From assembly GCA_028554645.1 (NCBI GenBank), contig JAQOOI010000012.1, positions 1-64,000 on the forward strand: a stretch of 64,000 nt of DNA, written 5' to 3'. The position numbers and the translations under genes are program-made. Shown piece by piece: positions 1 to 9,534 of this stretch (within the stretch, counting starts at the first letter, position 1; every line of letters begins with the position of its first letter). The DNA comes from Omphalotus guepiniiformis (lineage: Eukaryota; Basidiomycota; Agaricomycetes; Agaricales; Omphalotaceae). The notes below the pieces were generated by a model. It saw only the letters and a list, made by a program, of their open reading frames with translations. It ran no database searches and was not told the origin of the DNA.

Positions 1-479
1 TGCAGCAATCAGTGGGGGGTGTGGCACAAAGGGCTGGTGAATTTACTCTTGGTGATCTTTTCCTTGAATAAGGTACATACCGCGCCGGCATTCTCACTTC
101 GCCCTAGGCGCCTTCCCGGATCGGCCGTGTAGAGTCAGGTCTTGACTTTGGTTTTGGTTCTTGGAGCCTGTGGGAAGTGCCGGATATGGACTTTTTAAGA
201 GTAGTTCATTTTTCAAAATGTTTGGTTCTTCAGGTGCACACAATTTTGTACATGGGTATCATGATTTGCTCCAAGGGGGCTTATATATATACCCACCACT
301 TGTCGAATGTTTGGCCCCAAGTTTGGCAAATGACATATTGGAGAAATCATTTCATACATTACCTTTATATAGTCCTCTCAAGCCAGCACTGATAGAGCAT
401 ATGCGAAAACTGGTTATTCATTACGCCAGCCTGACTATAGTGGTGGACACACTGTCAGGCTGGCTGTAGTGATAAAAGA
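1..479. other. no gene recognised; AT-rich left edge
   Basis: Open frames of about 70-100 codons exist here but overlap one another, have no recognisable motif and are not supported by splice signals. A short near-palindromic string at about 236-252 (ACACAATTTTGTAC-like) faintly resembles the 17-mer that fills 13.8-16.3 kb. I see nothing else that can be supported. Confidence 0.4.
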
Positions 480-847
480 GGGGGGAATAGGTAGAATGAA
501 AGGGAGTCATGTTAGTTTATTTATTGATGGAATGGGTATGGAAAGCTACCATATCACCCATAAAAAACATATTTCACACAATCCTGATTTTTGGGATATT
601 TATACTGTATGGTGTCTTTCATTGATTCAAACATGCTATGACCAGAGTTTAGAACTCAGTACAACACTATGTAAGATGATACAAAACTACTGCAGCGGAC
701 TGAAAGTTGCTCGTTGTGCAGCCAGCTCACCCTGCTCCCCCGCGGTACGCCGACGGCCCCTCTCCGCTGCAGCAATCATCCCCTCAGGTACCGTCCGATA
801 GTCGTCCTTGATTTCTTTCACTTGCTCTGCATCATCTCAGCAAATTA
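480..847 (-). pseudogene. 3' fragment of the Cys-cluster/coiled-coil family gene
   Basis: Positions about 690-845 are clearly similar to the C-terminal coding part of the frameshifted family member at 4403-5697 (its 4430-4560). Positions about 525-690 resemble the 3' flank of that copy (4255-4430). The fragment therefore lies on the minus strand and holds only the last 50 or so codons plus downstream sequence. It stops at 846, where a 104-bp inverted-repeat element begins. Beyond that element the family similarity resumes in the opposite orientation, so the locus has been rearranged. It is not expected to make protein. Confidence 0.65.
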
Positions 848-949
848 GAGCTTATTAGCAAAACCGTAGCAAACTACTTTGCATGATAAGGATATAAATG
901 GCAAATCTATGTGGCAAAGTTAGTTTGCTACATTGGCTAATAAGCTCTA
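846..949. mobile_element. 104-bp MITE with TA-flanked terminal inverted repeats
   Basis: The sequence begins TAGAGCTTATTAGC and ends with its exact complement GCTAATAAGCTCTA. The inverted similarity continues inward (GTAGCAAACTA against TAGTTTGCTA), giving arms of about 35 bp. If the outer TA on each side is the target duplication, the element fits a Tc1/mariner-type miniature element. There is no coding capacity. It sits inside a broken copy of the Cys-cluster gene: the sequence to its left is minus-strand family sequence, and to its right a short stretch (GTGTGCTTTGACCGC) still matches the intact order before the orientation flips. Confidence 0.65.
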
Positions 950-1440
950 GTGTGCTTTGACCGCGTGGTCATCTGATTGCGTGGTCAGTGGACGAGCAGG
1001 AAGATCAGGCATGGCTAAGCCTACAATGAGGCTCAGAAGCAGTGGGAAGCAGAGGCCAATACCATCCGGGCACAGCGCGAGAACGCACGAGAGAAGTGGA
1101 AGACCCAGCCGGCCCAGCATGGTCACGCCGAGGATGACATGAAGGAGGGCCGCTATGCGGGTGCAGCTCGCCGAGGAAGGGGCAGCAATGGTAGGCCTGG
1201 CGGGGCGAGCAAAAGAAAAGAGGGTCTCCAGCAACCAACAATTCAGGCAATTGCTGAATTTTACCCAGGACAACGACACGGGGTGCACTGCCGCCGAAAG
1301 AATCTGCTATGATGCGCCGGGCCGCCGCAGGGATCGAAAGGACTGCTTGCGCGGAGTGCATGGAGAGAAGATCAAAATGCTCATTGGCGCGCCACCGATG
1401 CCGCGGCGACAATCATAGCTCCAAACCAGGAGATCGACGC
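950..1440 (+). pseudogene. scrambled 5'/middle fragment of the Cys-cluster family gene
   Basis: Read on the plus strand this stretch resembles the second exon and the beginning of the third exon of the family member at 4403-5697. It has the DEQEDQAWL start of the coiled-coil exon, the Lys-rich stretch, then the Cys-rich region (HCRRKNL, GPPQGSKG) and the ATDAAATI segment. Frames change several times and in-frame stops are present, so it is dead. It lies inverted relative to the C-terminal fragment at 480-847, with a small MITE between them. Confidence 0.65.
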
Positions 1441-2848
1441 TGGTTTGATCAATCAAGCTCTGCTCGCGCCTCCGTCAGGAGGATTACTTATTCCACAAAT
1501 TGGTCAAACTGAGTATATTTATATAGGAGAACACAGAAAATAAAAGACGGTAGTATATAGAAAACCCAGAAAACAATAAACTACGGTTTTCTTGCGGGGA
1601 AGGTCAGGGCTGTAAAGTCGTTCTGTTGATAACAAGTACTCATGGATAGCGATGGCTGGCATCCTTCGTACCAATAAGGTACAGCCTGCCTGAGAGTGCT
1701 CGCTCACCCGCGGTGAGCACTCAAGGCCCTCCAGCTCAGCTGCTGGGACGGCGTTCCGCACTGGGATTAGGGCGATGGGCTCGGGCATGAAGATGAGCGG
1801 CGCTGAAACGGCCCAAAGGATGAGATGCAGAAGTAAGGACCAACAGCAACAATCCATCTGATTGTCATCGTTTTCCGGTAAAGCACCATTCTTGATGGCT
1901 GCTTTCACCTGGTCCATCGCCTGGACTTCCGCCAGATTAAAACTTGTCATCACCCGAACATCTTCGCAAATGTTTTTCCGGTGGTGGAAGGTCGTCCATG
2001 ATTATAGGCACCGGCGGTTTTGTGCTCCGCGCCTCCTTTGAAGCCAATAAGGGCTCCCCCTGCTCCCAAGCGGCCGATATGCCAAGATCCGGGAATGCTG
2101 TGCCTTTTATCCCCGCGGAGCCCCGGAGACCAAGAAAACCGCATTTGCGGCCATGTCGCAAATCGGCGGAAACCCAAGCACATGTTTGTGGAGGTGCAAG
2201 TTTCTTCCAGGAAGAAGTCCGTAGCTATAGCATTCTGCACGGTTCACATTGTCATGAGTTACCAGGAACGACAACTCATGCAGGTAAGCCAGCTGCTCAT
2301 TGTTCTGAATACTGGTCAGATATTTAGTTCATGGAAGAGGATTGAACTAACCAGAGGACAGTCCATCTGCATTATCTAGACATTAAACAATCATCAGCTT
2401 GATCAGGCAATCAAAAAGAGGGAGCATACCTCTACGTTGTGGAAGACAAGGGGAAAGAGGAAGGATGCTACTTGAACAACACGTACCTGCCTGGGATCAA
2501 CTGCAGCTGGCCACTTTTAGCCACACACAACGTAACAGATGGCAAGATATGAATGTTATTTGTGCTTTGTCAATGTAATGTAAAGATAGAAACACAATTC
2601 AGTTATCAATTATCTTTGATCTTACTATACAGTATAGTAGCAAGTTGATAACGAGTTGAATGAGACGAAAACAAACAATCAGTTATAAATTACTTTTGAT
2701 ACAGTATAGTAGCAAGTTAATAGGGAGTTGAATGAGACGACAAAGTCCATTCGTGCTCAATGTTTCAACTCGACTGCCAAACGGTAAACCCGGCACCCGG
2801 AAAGGCCCCGAGCAGGTAGGAAAGACACGTGGACATCACCCTTAACAG
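1441..2848. repeat. non-coding stretch with a short tandem duplication at about 2599-2743
   Basis: No convincing gene is visible. At about 2599-2669 and 2678-2743 a unit of some 70 bp is present twice, in direct orientation and imperfectly. It contains CAGTTAT, ACAGTATAGTAGCAAGTT and GAGTTGAATGAGACGA. Overlapping open frames at 1937-2379 are found on both strands and have no recognisable motif. Confidence 0.45.
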
Positions 2849-3380
2849 TTACCAAAAAGGGAAACACTTCGGGACTGGACAGCTCCGCAAGAAACATCGG
2901 ACCGAAGGTGCCTCAAAGCGGCGTCCAGGTAAAGCATTGTGTGTATTTGTTTGATGACATAAAGCAATCGACCTTGACTTCAAACCACGACTACCATGGT
3001 ATGTCATCTGCGATTCCTCATTCTCACCTGAAACGATTGCTCCTTCCAGCGCTACGTCAAAGGTTACTTCATCAGCTGGGACAAAATCCTGGCCAAACTC
3101 AACACTGACCTTCGGGATGGCCGCATCCACCGTGCATTCTCTATCATCGTTCAACACGTATTGGAATACGGTGGTGGGGACGATCACGTGGAGTTGGCGG
3201 AGCGGATTCCAGAGGAGAAGTATGGTGAACTTTTCCCGTGTTGGTGTCATCATTCGGGGATGGAGTGCAGTGCCCAGTGACTCTCCTGAGGAAATTAGTG
3301 ACACACCTACATCCTTCCCGGAGTATATGGAATCCTTACGGGAGTGGTTAGAGGGTCCGGAAGTTGTGAGACTTCTTTAA
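2849..3380. other. possible degenerate coding remnant, strand uncertain
   Basis: A 151-codon open frame runs on the minus strand (3304 down to 2849). On the plus strand, from about 3049, a different frame also reads like protein (FQRYVKGYFISWDKIL and so on for about 75 codons). It ends in a stop near 3277, and a neighbouring frame continues to 3380 (EYMESLREWLEGPEV). The change of frame on the plus strand suggests a decayed gene rather than a live one. I do not recognise a family for either reading, and only one of them can be real. Confidence 0.3.
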
Positions 3381-4402
3381 TTGGTCGCCTGTAAGCCTTT
3401 GATTCTTCTCTAGATGCACATTGATTCACCATCATAGCTAGTGTATTTCATACAATCAGAAATTACCTCCCATTTTGTTTGTGCTTCATGACAATTAACA
3501 TGACATTTCTTCAGCTGTAGTGACTTGTGTGACCTACATTGCGCGTAGACTTCCTGGATTTATATGACCTCATTCATCACAATTAAGGTATTCTTGCCCA
3601 ACCTTTAGGTTTGGCTCCATACAAAAATCCTGTTCATGGCGTGTTCATTTTGCCCACGTCCCACGGTACATATATAGACTTATTATGAATCCATTCCACG
3701 GAACGTTTACTCAGCAGGATTATCGGTGTTCTGGATCGACCTTGTTTTTTGTTTTTTTCGCTCTCTACAATTCCATTCACTTACCAAAACCAGGGGCGGG
3801 ATGCCCTAGATTTTTGTGGCGCAGTGCGCTTGATAAAGAAACACAAAAACAACAATTGCCATGGTATCATGACTATTATGACTAGTACATACTTGACAAG
3901 GGCCAACGCTTGCGCGTGGCAGGTACGAGTGCAGAGCCTGCAAGGCTAATCCGCGGCTCGGCCTTCGGCCAGCCGCTTTTTAGCAGGTGCACAGACGCCA
4001 TGTGCCAAACAGGAGTTCACTCCACAATACATATAGACTGCCTTATATACATTTGGCGTGGGCTGTCGTATTGAATACACGCATATTCTCCACTATACAA
4101 ATATCCCTAGTAAGAGTACTTGCTGTGCAGCAGCAACGACGTAAACTCTTTCCGGTCACTCCGTTCCCTGCACTCATAAATTGCACGGAAGGTTAGACTT
4201 CCTGGATTTATATGACCTCATTCACAATGAAGGTATTCTTGCTGCGATTCATGTTGAGTTATTTATGAGATGTATGGAATTGGTATGGAAAGCTACATAT
4301 CACCCATGAAAAACATATTTCACTCAATCCTGATTCTTGGGATAATTACATTGATTCTAATATGCTCTAATAACATTTAGAACACAGGTAGTGTATACAA
4401 CA
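3381..4402. other. no gene recognised; short direct repeat at its two ends
   Basis: The string GACTTCCTGGATTTATATGACCTCATTCA occurs near 3547 and again near 4195 with similar sequence after it, a direct repeat about 650 bp apart. The stretch from about 4255 is the 3' flank of the neighbouring minus-strand pseudogene and is shared with 525-690. No open frame with protein-like character was found. Confidence 0.4.
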
Positions 4403-5697
4403 CTACTGTGGCCCACTTAAAGCTGCTCGTTGTGCTGCCAGCTCACGCTGCTCCGCCGCGGTGAGCCGACGGCTCCTCTCCGCTGCAGCAATCCTCTCCT
4501 CAGGTACCCTCCGGTAGTCGTCCTTGATGTCTTTTACTTGCTGCATGAACTCAGCAAATTGTGCAGCCTCGTGTGCTTTGACCGCTTGAACAACCTGACT
4601 ACTCAAAAGAGGTGGCAGCACCTGAGAGCGGTCAGCGTCGGGATCCCGAGCTTGTTCTTTCATCGCCCACACTCATAATTGAGATGGCGTTCCATCTCAA
4701 TTAGCCGCACCGCGTTGTTGATAATTGCTTGATTCAATATAGAATCGCTCTTCTGCTCATCGGGTTCGGTGATCGCATATCCAAGGCTCAGAGACCAATC
4801 CCGCATCCTCTGGGAGTGGAAGACACCCCAAGATGAGATCTCCTGCCTGGTCGCCGTCAAGGTGGCATCCAAGTCGTCAATCCGGCTGGACAGGAATGGA
4901 ATACCGTGCTCCGAGGAGGAGTCTTCTATGAGTTGCTCCAGGAGAACCAGACGGTCCAGGATCTCCTCGTTTTGAGCTATGATTGTGGCCGCAGCATCGG
5001 TGGCGCGCTCTGACAAGGAGCATTTCAATCTGCTCTTCCTGCACTCCGCGCAAGCAGGGCCCTTCGATCCCGCCGGCGGGCCGGGGCATCGCAGATTCTT
5101 TCGGCGGCAGTGCGCGCACCCTGCTTCGTTTTCCTGGGGTAAAATAGAGAGCTCAGCAGATGCCTGAAGTCAGTGTTGGTCCTACTTACTGGAGAGGTAG
5201 CTGCACTCTTCTTCTTTTTGGAAGGTCCCAAACTCTCTGCATGCTCTGCCTCTTTTCTTTTGCTGGGGCCGGCAGGCCCTCCCTTGTTGCGCCCTGCCTC
5301 GGCGAGCTGCACCGGCTTAGCGGATGCCATGATCTCGTCCTCGGCGTGACGACGCTGCGCCGGCTGGGTCATCTTCCACTTCTCTCGTGCGTTCTCGCGC
5401 TGTGCCCGGATAGTATTGACGTCTGCTTCCCACTGCTTCTGAGCCTCATCGTAGACTAGCCATGCCTGATCTTCCTGCTCGTCCACTGACCACGCAATCA
5501 GATGACCACGAAGCACTGTGTAGACACAACCACTCACTTGTAGCAATCTCGGCCGCAATTGCATCGTACTGTTCGGCGTTGCGCTCGGTCCGCCGCAGGG
5601 GAATCGCGGGTCGAATCTGATGATCAGGCTCGGGTACTCGCAGCGGCGGCGGGTCAGGGTAAAGTGCTTCAAAGTCGGGCTCTTGAGGGTTGACCAT
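4403..5697 (-). pseudogene. frameshifted Cys-cluster/coiled-coil protein (family of 7121-8517)
   Basis: Three exons can be traced: 5697-5538, 5485-5190 and 5133-4403, with introns of 52 and 56 nt in phases matching the intact relative at 7121-8517. Exon 1 gives an N-terminus ending in the RRTERNAEQYDAI region and exon 2 a Lys/Glu-rich coiled coil. Exon 3 starts with a cysteine cluster (CAHCRRKNLRC, then CAECRKSRLKC) and continues into a second coiled coil (SSWGVFHSQRMRDW). At about 4660-4672 the frame runs into a stop (HLNYECGR then TGA), while homology continues in the next frame down to 4403. A one-base change or an unrecognised intron must therefore be invoked. I call it a pseudogene on balance. 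The cysteine pattern suggests zinc and possibly nucleic-acid binding, which is inference. Confidence 0.6.
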
Positions 5698-7120
5698 TTT
5701 GTTTCTGTTTTTTTTTTTACTGTGGTTGTCGCACGGAAACCAAGGGGAAATATCCGTTGAGCGCGCCTCTATATATATGCTCCCAGTGTTTGGCTGACTT
5801 TGGCCCATGTTGTCAAATCTAATTGCCAATAAGCACTGCATGCATTGTGGTTCTTCCTTGTTGGAAACTCAGGGTCCAGAGTAATGGTCATGCTCTTGGC
5901 CGAACGGCGGCCCTAGTCGCCAGTCTTTTGTGGAGGAGCCCAGTAAATAAATAGAATGGGTGGGCAAGGTTCTGGAGAGAGGCGATAGCAACGCTTGTGG
6001 TGGTTGAGAATCGCCCAGGAATCACAGTCCTGCAACAACTGGTGGGGCCACAAGAGACAATCTAACATTGGTGATTTTGGATATCAAATTCAATGTGTTC
6101 CGTGCTGAGAATAGAACACGAGATGGTGCTTATCCGCGAGGTCTGTGGCCAAACAAATGGTTGTCCTTGGTCCACTATGGTTGGCGAGAAGTCCACGGCA
6201 GGATTTTGCATTCGTCCTTCGGTTCAGCTCAGTTTGCGGATTACATACAGCGTGCCTCCATCCGGCTTCTACTCGAATTAGGCTCCATGAGTCCGGATTG
6301 TTCAAATTTATTGTGCTCCCTTGCTATAAATCTAGGACCAAGCAAAGAATATGTCTTCTAAGTCACTCATACAGTGAAAATTCACCCTCAGAGAAGAAAA
6401 TATACAAGAAAATGCAGGTTCCCTACCGCCTTCGGGTGTCCTCAGTCGGACCCAGTCGGACCCTAATCTTAACTCTGCGCGCTCTGGCAGGGCCCCTCCC
6501 GGCTATGTACAACCAACAAACACCCGCGGCGCACATCAACATCTCTCTCATCCAAGTACACTCACATCTATCGATACTTGGGAGCGAGGTGGCATTTATC
6601 TGGAAGTTATATAAAATATGCCTTATATTACATAATACCGACCGCAACGCCGACTTGTGCCGACTTGGGCAGCTGCACCTCCGCCTACCTCCGAGTCGGT
6701 ATGTAGCCCTCTGTGCTCTCCGCCTGCTCAGCACTGGAAGCCTCTTCGCATGGATCACTCTATTGTACCCTTAGATTTCTTATTTTTCACCTCCCTGTAC
6801 ACGCTCTCCCCAAACCTGGTCTCATCGTCTATGTAACTCACTACTATATCCACCCAAGAGATGCGAGTATACGAGACTGCACGTGCCAAAATGAACCGAA
6901 CAGCGAATGGCGAACTTCGAAGTGACCACGCAAATGCAAATCCTGCCGTGGACTTCCCGCCAATGTCAGTCCACAGAGACACATTGCATCTCCTGAGCTT
7001 TCACAGCCTGTCCACTCAAACCCACCAAATGTCCATTTTGCTGCTATTTGTAAATACAAACAAAAAAAAAACAGCTGCCATCTACGACTAAACTACAAAA
7101 AAGTGCGAGGGATACATCGT
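5698..7120. repeat. non-coding; inverted similarity between about 6177-6235 and 6890-6970
   Basis: The string GGCGAGAAGTCCACGGCAGG near 6182 reappears inverted and with small changes near 6945-6965 (CCTGCCGTGGACTTCCCGCC). The inverted similarity extends for about 35 bp, so the roughly 0.8 kb between could be a miniature transposon or its remains. No target duplication was identified. A 209-codon plus-strand open frame at 6145-6774 has low-complexity, non-protein-like composition and is not called. Confidence 0.4.
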
Positions 7121-8517
7121 TCAGGCCCCGTTCGGGTTCTCGCCGCGGTTCTCCTCGCTTCTCTTGGCCACATCCGCGGCACGGTCAGCCATGTTTTGTC
7201 GCTCCTCCTCGGTGTAGCGCGTATTGGTCTGCTCCTCTTCCACAATCCTACCCCTTGGTACATGTCGGCCACCCGCAGTGATCTCCTCCACTTGATTCAA
7301 AAAGTCAGCGAAATGACGGGCCTCCTCTGCAATAACCCCTTGAACGGTCTCGCTACTCATCACACTCGGGGTGCCCGGGATCTGCTCTCTGAGGTCGAGC
7401 TGGCGTTGCATCTCAGCCATACGAATTCTTGAATTGATCACCGCCTGGTGGATGATCGAGGAGGACTGCTCCGGAGTCTCTGCCGTGCGTGACATCCCAA
7501 CTCCCACAGCCCATTCCCGGATCCGGTCGGCTAAGAAAACCCCCCAGGCGGAAACCTCGACCCTTGTGGACTCTACCCTCTTGTTCAGGAGCTCCAGCTC
7601 GGACATCTCTCCAGCCTTCCTCGAGTTGCCTTGTTCCAGCTGCTCCAGTCTCGCAAGGATGTCCCGGTTCTGCTGGACCAGGAGCTCGATGGTGTTGGCA
7701 GAGACAGCGAGGGTGCCTCCGGAACCCAAGCGATCAGAGAAGGAACACCGTCCCTTGTGCTTTCCGCACTCGTCACAGGACGTGACCTTTGTGCCGGGTG
7801 GGGGGCCATTGCACTCGCTCTTCCGGGTCTGACACTGCACGCATGGGACACGATTTGGCGGACCTGCGGGCTGGACCGTCTCTTCCACATCGCTGACTGA
7901 CTATAAATAAGTAGTCAGCTTGTGTTGCACTCTTGCACTCCCATCATTTACGTACTTTTGGGCCCAGTGTTCTCTTCTTTTTGACTCCTTCAGCCGCATC
8001 AGGAGCTTCGTCGCGGGCCTTTCTTTTTCCATCGACCTTCTCGGCATGCTTCAATGCCGCCTTCCTTCGCTCTTCCTCCTCACTCAATCTTTTGAGCGCT
8101 TCTTCCGCCTCCCTCCGCCTCCGCGCGACGTCCTCCACTCGCTGCCGAGCCTCCTCTTCTTCCTTCGCCGCCTCTTCGGCTCTCCACTTCTCTTGGGCCG
8201 CCTTTCGCTTCGCCTCGATTTTTGCAACCTGCTCCTTCCACTCTTTCTCCTTCTTCTCATATTCAAGCCACTCCCTTTCGTCATCTTCCATAACTATGGG
8301 GGGGTTCAGTAACAACAATGTTTCCCGTAATATCAAATATCAAATACAACTCACTCTCGTCAATTTTCGCCTTGATTTTGTCATACTCCTCCCAATTGGT
8401 CTCCGTTCGGCGGCGGGGTAGGGCAGGTACATCTTTAGCGCTTGGCTCCGGTAGGGTGAACTCCGGGATGGGGAATTCGGTTTCGAACGATGGTGTGGAC
8501 GCTTTAGGGCTGGCCAT
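7121..8517 (-). CDS. Cys-cluster protein with two coiled coils, 426 aa
   Basis: Exons 8517-8355, 8293-7956 and 7900-7121 join in frame through GT..AG introns of 61 and 55 nt. The first 54 residues are Pro-rich. Residues about 55-165 are a Lys/Glu/Arg-rich coiled coil ending in a basic patch (KRKARDEAP, KKKR) that looks like a nuclear signal. At the start of exon 3 a cysteine cluster follows the pattern CVQCQTRKSEC ... CDECGKHKGRC, plausibly zinc-binding and reminiscent of, but not identical to, the Zn2Cys6 fold. A second coiled coil follows. Proteins with such a Cys cluster flanked by charged coils are, to my knowledge, common and poorly characterised in agaricomycetes. Two decayed relatives lie at 4403-5697 and 480-1440, so the family has been copied locally. 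Function unknown; a chromatin or transposon-linked role is possible. Confidence 0.72.
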
Positions 8518-9534
8518 GATGGGTGTGGGGACGGATTTGGGGGGGACTTTAAAACTTCTTGGCCTGGTCTTTATATATGGTCGAGTTGTTTGGAGGTATT
8601 TGTACTCTGCTTAATTGGCACCTGACAAACTCAGGGTCTATTTTGATGCCTTCCGTTTGGCGCCGGGGCCCCTTGTCACCGCCCTGGCGGTTTTATTGTG
8701 TTGGTCAGTGACGCACTCCCGCGGCCCATGAGTTTTGCCTGCTAGAATTGTGTTTGCATGCAATTTGCCTGCTAAAATTGCGTTTGAATTTGCATGAAAT
8801 TTGCCTGCTAAAATTGTGTTCCAATTTGCACAAGTATCAATCAGGTGGTTTGCAGTATGTAGTACACTATATAGCAAATACAGTGTTCAACTACACAGGT
8901 GATCGGCTGTCCTGTATGGTATTTGCACTGTTAAAAAACTAACTAACTATCTAACTTATGACCCATTCTTTTACGGGCAACCTATTGTGTCCTGAGTAAT
9001 AATTTTCGCCGTGTGCAGAACGGTGCACAGTCTGAGCAGGTATGAGTACGCAAATTGTGTACCCAAGGAGAACAGTGCACAGTCTGAGCAAGTATGAGTA
9101 CGCAAATTGTGTACCCAAGGAGAACCTCATGGGCCGCGGGAGTGCGCCGTGTAACCACATCTCCTCATGGCCTGCGGGACTGCGCTGGCACACTCCTACC
9201 ATCATTCACCTCTTGATTAGACAGTAAGTATATTCAGAAGCTATCCGTCAATTGCTTTCCTTTCAGCACTTTCAGCATTGCAAACTGGCTTTATATATAG
9301 CCTTTGCATTTGAGATGGGTACATGCAATAATGCTGAGTTGGAGCATTGCTTCATTGTTTCTGTCAGCAATCGCCTGCGCTTCAATCAACTCCCTTGGCG
9401 CTAAGCCAGATTAGGTGGGAGCAAACTCTGCTTTTGGCCACAAGTATTTCAAATGCGGACCAGCATTTCCGGGTACTCCAAAATATGTATAAGTATTCAG
9501 ACCTCATCCCCTAAATCACCCCCCCCCCCCCCCA
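8518..9534. repeat. intergenic with a 52-bp tandem duplication (9019-9125)
   Basis: Two direct copies of a 52-bp unit start at 9019 and 9071. Each contains GTGCACAG, TATGAGTACG and CAAATTGTGTACCC. The last piece matches the 17-mer repeated throughout 13.8-16.3 kb. A triple of CTGCTA(G/A)AATTG-type repeats lies at about 8740-8830. A run of 15 C occupies 9519-9533, immediately before the ATG of the next gene. No gene was recognised. Confidence 0.5.

Noticed and set aside
3547..4247. Possible solo LTR pair
   Set aside because: The direct repeats are only about 50 bp, with no TG..CA ends, primer-binding site or target duplication.
6145..6774. 209-codon plus-strand open frame
   Set aside because: Composition is not protein-like, it overlaps frames on both strands and contains part of the inverted repeat; no motif or splice support.
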